From NCBI GenBank assembly GCA_963693365.1, contig CAVNZM010000002.1:17112001-17176000 (forward strand): a stretch of DNA of 64,000 nucleotides, given 5' to 3'. A program made the translations under genes and the position numbers. Source of the stretch: Amoebidium appalachense (taxonomy: Eukaryota > Ichthyosporea). Below are positions 61,481 to 64,000 of the stretch, in pieces (within the stretch, counting starts at the first letter, position 1; every line of letters begins with the position of its first letter). Under the pieces are notes generated by a model, which ran no database searches, was not told where the DNA came from, and worked only from the letters and a program-made list of their open reading frames with translations.

Positions 61481-62023
61481 TGTGTGTGTGTGTGTATATG
61501 TATGTGAGGAAAAGAGGAGAGAGAGGTAATGGCCGAGAGAATGAAAAGAAAGAGTGGAGTATGAGAAAGGGGGGGGGGGAAGGAGAGAGAGAGAGAAGGG
61601 GAGAGAAAGAAAGGGGTGTGGGTGTGTGGGTGTGCGCGCACGTGTGTGTGTGTTTGTTTGTGTGTGTGAAAGACAGTGAGAGGGAGGAAAGGGAAGGAGG
61701 AAAGAACAGAAAGTGGATGAGAAAAGGAAAAGTCGGGAGAAAAGAGTGATCAGGGAGAGAGTGGGAGGGTGAGAGGGGGAGGGACCCGAGGTGGGGCGAG
61801 GGGAGAAAAAGAGAGTGAGAGAGTTAGAAGCAGCAATTTTTTATTTTTATTTTTTTTTATTTTTTTTTTTGGGGGGGGGGGGGTACTAACCTGCGGTTGG
61901 TGCCGGTCGTGTGTTGAAAGCTTCCCTTGCTCGGTCTATGCCCCGACCAACAGCAAGCACAAGGAAAACACACCAACCAGCAAGCAGCACCGCCACAGAG
62001 TCGTCAACACCTTCCAGCAACAT
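57769..62023 (-). CDS. Unrecognised membrane protein with three hydrophobic segments (4 certain exons, 3' end open)
   Basis: Exons in order: 61891-62023, 59446-60063, 58742-58837, 57769-57943. All are GT-AG with agreeing phases (1, 1, 1, 2). The product starts [20 protein letters not shown] with a hydrophobic segment at residues 9-27. A Ser/Pro/Gln-rich disordered stretch of about 170 residues follows. A second segment is at about 224-245 ([20 protein letters not shown]) and a third at about 262-281 ([20 protein letters not shown]). After that comes a soluble part ([20 protein letters not shown], then [20 protein letters not shown]). The hydrophobic-then-strand pattern with a VxGxV-like segment and a Y-F motif recalls DUF3592-type proteins, but this is only a suggestion. 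No stop codon is reached at 57769, where a gtattt donor follows, so the gene continues, perhaps to 49145-49229. Confidence 0.72.
57944..58130 (-). repeat. (CA)n in gene sense, supplying a 3' splice site
   Basis: The plus strand reads interrupted (GT)n. In gene sense it ends CACACAG, the acceptor of exon 57769-57943. Confidence 0.93.
58238..58740. repeat. A, GGA and G tracts in the membrane-protein intron
   Basis: A homopolymers (58238-58254, 58397-58421), GGA repeat with poly(G) (58278-58330) and G tracts (58645-58732). Confidence 0.93.
58895..59250. repeat. (GT)n, G tracts and (GGT)n
   Basis: GT array (58895-58945), G-rich tract (59050-59120) and a GGT trinucleotide patch (59177-59216). 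Confidence 0.93.
59252..59372 (-). repeat. Diverged R repeat copy
   Basis: On the plus strand, G tract then TACAATTTGTTACAGACTAC, GAAGTATACAC, AGATTTTGCAAAGCACACAT and CATAAGCATTATAAGAAGAG. These align with gaps to the 3' third of subfamily-2 R, including the poly(C) tail in R sense. Confidence 0.5.
60064..61890. other. Intron 1 of the membrane-protein gene, repeat-filled
   Basis: CA/GT patches (60232-60310, 60380-60600), T-to-G homopolymers (60907-60979), G tracts (61087-61107, 61190-61222), GA/GAGAGG mosaic (61270-61480) and a T-rich stretch to a G run next to the donor (61840-61883). No exon supported. Confidence 0.85.
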
Positions 62024-63154
62024 GGCTGCTATCAGGGGACGACGTTGCTGGGGATAAGATAAAATAATAGAAGGGTATGTACGAGGCCTGAGATGAATAT
62101 ACGCCCAGGGAACTAAGAAGAGGCTTCTGAGTCACACACGAAAGCGCGCATTAAGAACGTTTAGATGTAGCAAACGTTGTAAACGTTGCAGCATAACTGT
62201 TATCAACAAAACGGAGAGGGAGTGTACCAAAAACCGTAGGAGATGGGGAAAGGCGGGAGAATAAGGGGGGTGGGGGGTGGGGGGGGGGGGGGGGGGAGGG
62301 GGGGGGGGGGGATACAAAAAAAGGTGTACTGATCACTCGAGCTCTAATCCTGACAGTGCCAAAAGGCATGTCCTCATATAGAGACTGAAGGCGGGTAGCG
62401 GTACAGTATCCACTTGTTTTTTGTTTGTCGTGCGAAGAGCAAGCAACGTAAGATTTCCAACAGCAGTGTAGACAAGTATCTAATAATACATATAGGGCAG
62501 TCAACGCACAGTGGTGTACTTGCTAACAAGAGCACGGCAAAAAGTTGGCAGGATCAAAGCTGTGTCTGCTGTCTGCCAGTATGCATACTGCCTGACTGCC
62601 GCGGACGGACGTCGGCCGTGGGCAAGATTTTGGCGGTTCTGCCATAATTAGGTTTTGTTGGTCCTGTTGACACCTACTGTTTGCGCAACCATCCTTGACC
62701 GCGCGCAGCTGCAGGCTCAGCGGTGAAATTAGGGGGTTTAGGGCCAGAAAATTGTCCCTCAAAGTCCGAAAATTGTCCCTAACTTCTCGAGGTTAGCTTC
62801 ATCAAGATCTGAAGAATTGGCCCTAACAGGGCCAAATATGTTAGAAAAATGGCACATAAAAACGGTTGTTGGCTGTATGAGGGCCATCCAGGCTGGTGGA
62901 AAGCTGCCAAAATGGCCCTAGCCAAAAACAAATTTCACACCCTGATTGACCGGTGTTCGCGAGTCACTGATGACGTCACGTGCTGGCGTAAGGGGCCATA
63001 GATCTGCGCTTCGTGCATGCTTGTGTGAAATGTTCCGCCCCCGACCACCTTGTGCATCAAGAATGCTATCCATAGCCAAAGGATAGACCCTTCCCCCTTC
63101 CCTCCCGGTTGCTCGCCTTCTCGCTCGATCTCCGGACTCTCCAGCTTCCTCACA

Positions 63155-63160
<6 letters not shown>
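62024..63160. other. Upstream spacer, no gene seen
   Basis: Includes the likely promoter of the membrane-protein gene (minus strand), a G tract (62268-62310) and two GAAAATTGTCCCT copies (62747 and 62768 region). No supported coding exon was found. Confidence 0.65.
62971..62982. promoter_or_regulatory. Overlapping CRE and E-box/G-box
   Basis: TGACGTCACGTG combines a perfect CRE palindrome (62971-62978) with CACGTG (62977-62982). GATTGAC lies about 30 bases upstream. Nothing downstream identifies the target gene. Confidence 0.35.
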
Positions 63161-63590
<430 letters not shown>

Positions 63591-64000
63591 GAATGAATAC
63601 GAGGCACGTGTACGGTGCAATTATAACTCTTTTTGATCATTCGAATTCTACATGTGGTAGTTGGACATGTGGGTATGGGCATGCACAAGCACATACATAA
63701 GTGACTGTTGGCTATTACTCGGAGTATTAAGTTATGGTTAGCTAGGGTTTTCTTGTAATCAGTTGTTTGTAATCCTCGCTGAGAGGTAGAGCTCGAGCAC
63801 ATAGTAACTAATATTTTGACTGTGATTACAGATGTGCTGGTTTTGTATCATCAAGATCAACACAAAGCTACAGTACATCCTCCCCCCCCCCTTCCCCCCG
63901 CGCGAAAAAAAAAATGAATTATAACTTGAACAAAGATAGTAGAAAGATCTCTTTTGAGAACAACAACATGATTGCTTAACGACATAACAAGAACTCCATG
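63591..64000. other. Unique spacer to the end of the window
   Basis: Ordinary-complexity sequence with one C tract (63881-63899) and an A run; no supported exon. Confidence 0.7.

Noticed and set aside
60271-61641. 456-codon minus-strand ORF
   Set aside because: Mostly Ser-Leu, Pro and Thr-His repeat translation inside intron 1 of the membrane-protein gene.

Overview
This is nuclear DNA of a eukaryote. Coding sequence is split into many short exons with GT-AG introns whose reading phases join exactly. There are TATA- and CCAAT-like promoter pieces, and there is no bacterial-style gene packing. The species cannot be named from the sequence. The gene set (PNUTS with a TFIIS-N domain, PP1-docking motif and CCCH finger; a SYLF protein; a Penelope-like retroelement with an N-terminal GIY-YIG domain) fits a protist or other deep-branching eukaryote. 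I infer a unicellular lineage, weakly. The window is saturated with microsatellites: (CA/GT)n, (CT/GA)n and poly(C)/poly(G) runs up to about 116 bases. Most long ORFs here are translations of these repeats (Thr-His, Cys-Val, Ser-Leu, Pro or Gly polymers) and are not genes.

Layout. 0-6.6 kb: repeat-rich spacer with a 325-bp MITE-like element (4021-4345). 6.6-8.1 kb (+): a two-exon single C2H2 zinc-finger gene. 8.1-17.7 kb: spacer with GA, CT and CA arrays, a 5'-truncated DDE transposase (-), and an isolated fragment resembling the first exon of UAP56/Sub2 (-). 17.7-31.4 kb (+): a gene of about 13 exons whose product starts with endocytic DPL/NPF/DPF motifs and ends in a complete SYLF (Ysc84-type) domain. 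33.2-45.3 kb (-): a complete 15-exon PNUTS/PPP1R10 homologue (842 residues predicted), convergent with the SYLF gene. 45.3-49 kb: spacer with GGGTCG-rich stretches and a perfect 16-bp hairpin. 49-57 kb: an intact Penelope-like ORF (-) between near-identical 433-bp direct repeats. 57.8-62.0 kb (-): a gene for an unrecognised membrane protein with three hydrophobic segments. 62-64 kb: spacer with a CRE/E-box site and a (CA)n array.

The main new observation is a dispersed, apparently structured SINE-like repeat, called R here, with at least nine copies. Its sense strand almost always ends in CATTCAAA followed by poly(C). It carries a hairpin whose two arms co-vary between subfamilies. Three copies are nearly identical and lie around the Penelope-like element. 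One copy shows a short C-run expanded in place to about 116 bases, which suggests that R seeds the poly(C) tracts. A second pattern is that CA repeats directly supply 3' splice-site AGs and GT repeats directly follow 5' splice sites in the multi-exon genes.

The genes look like unrelated housekeeping neighbours: a transcription factor, an endocytic or actin-linked adaptor, a nuclear PP1-targeting subunit and a membrane protein. No functional cluster is evident.
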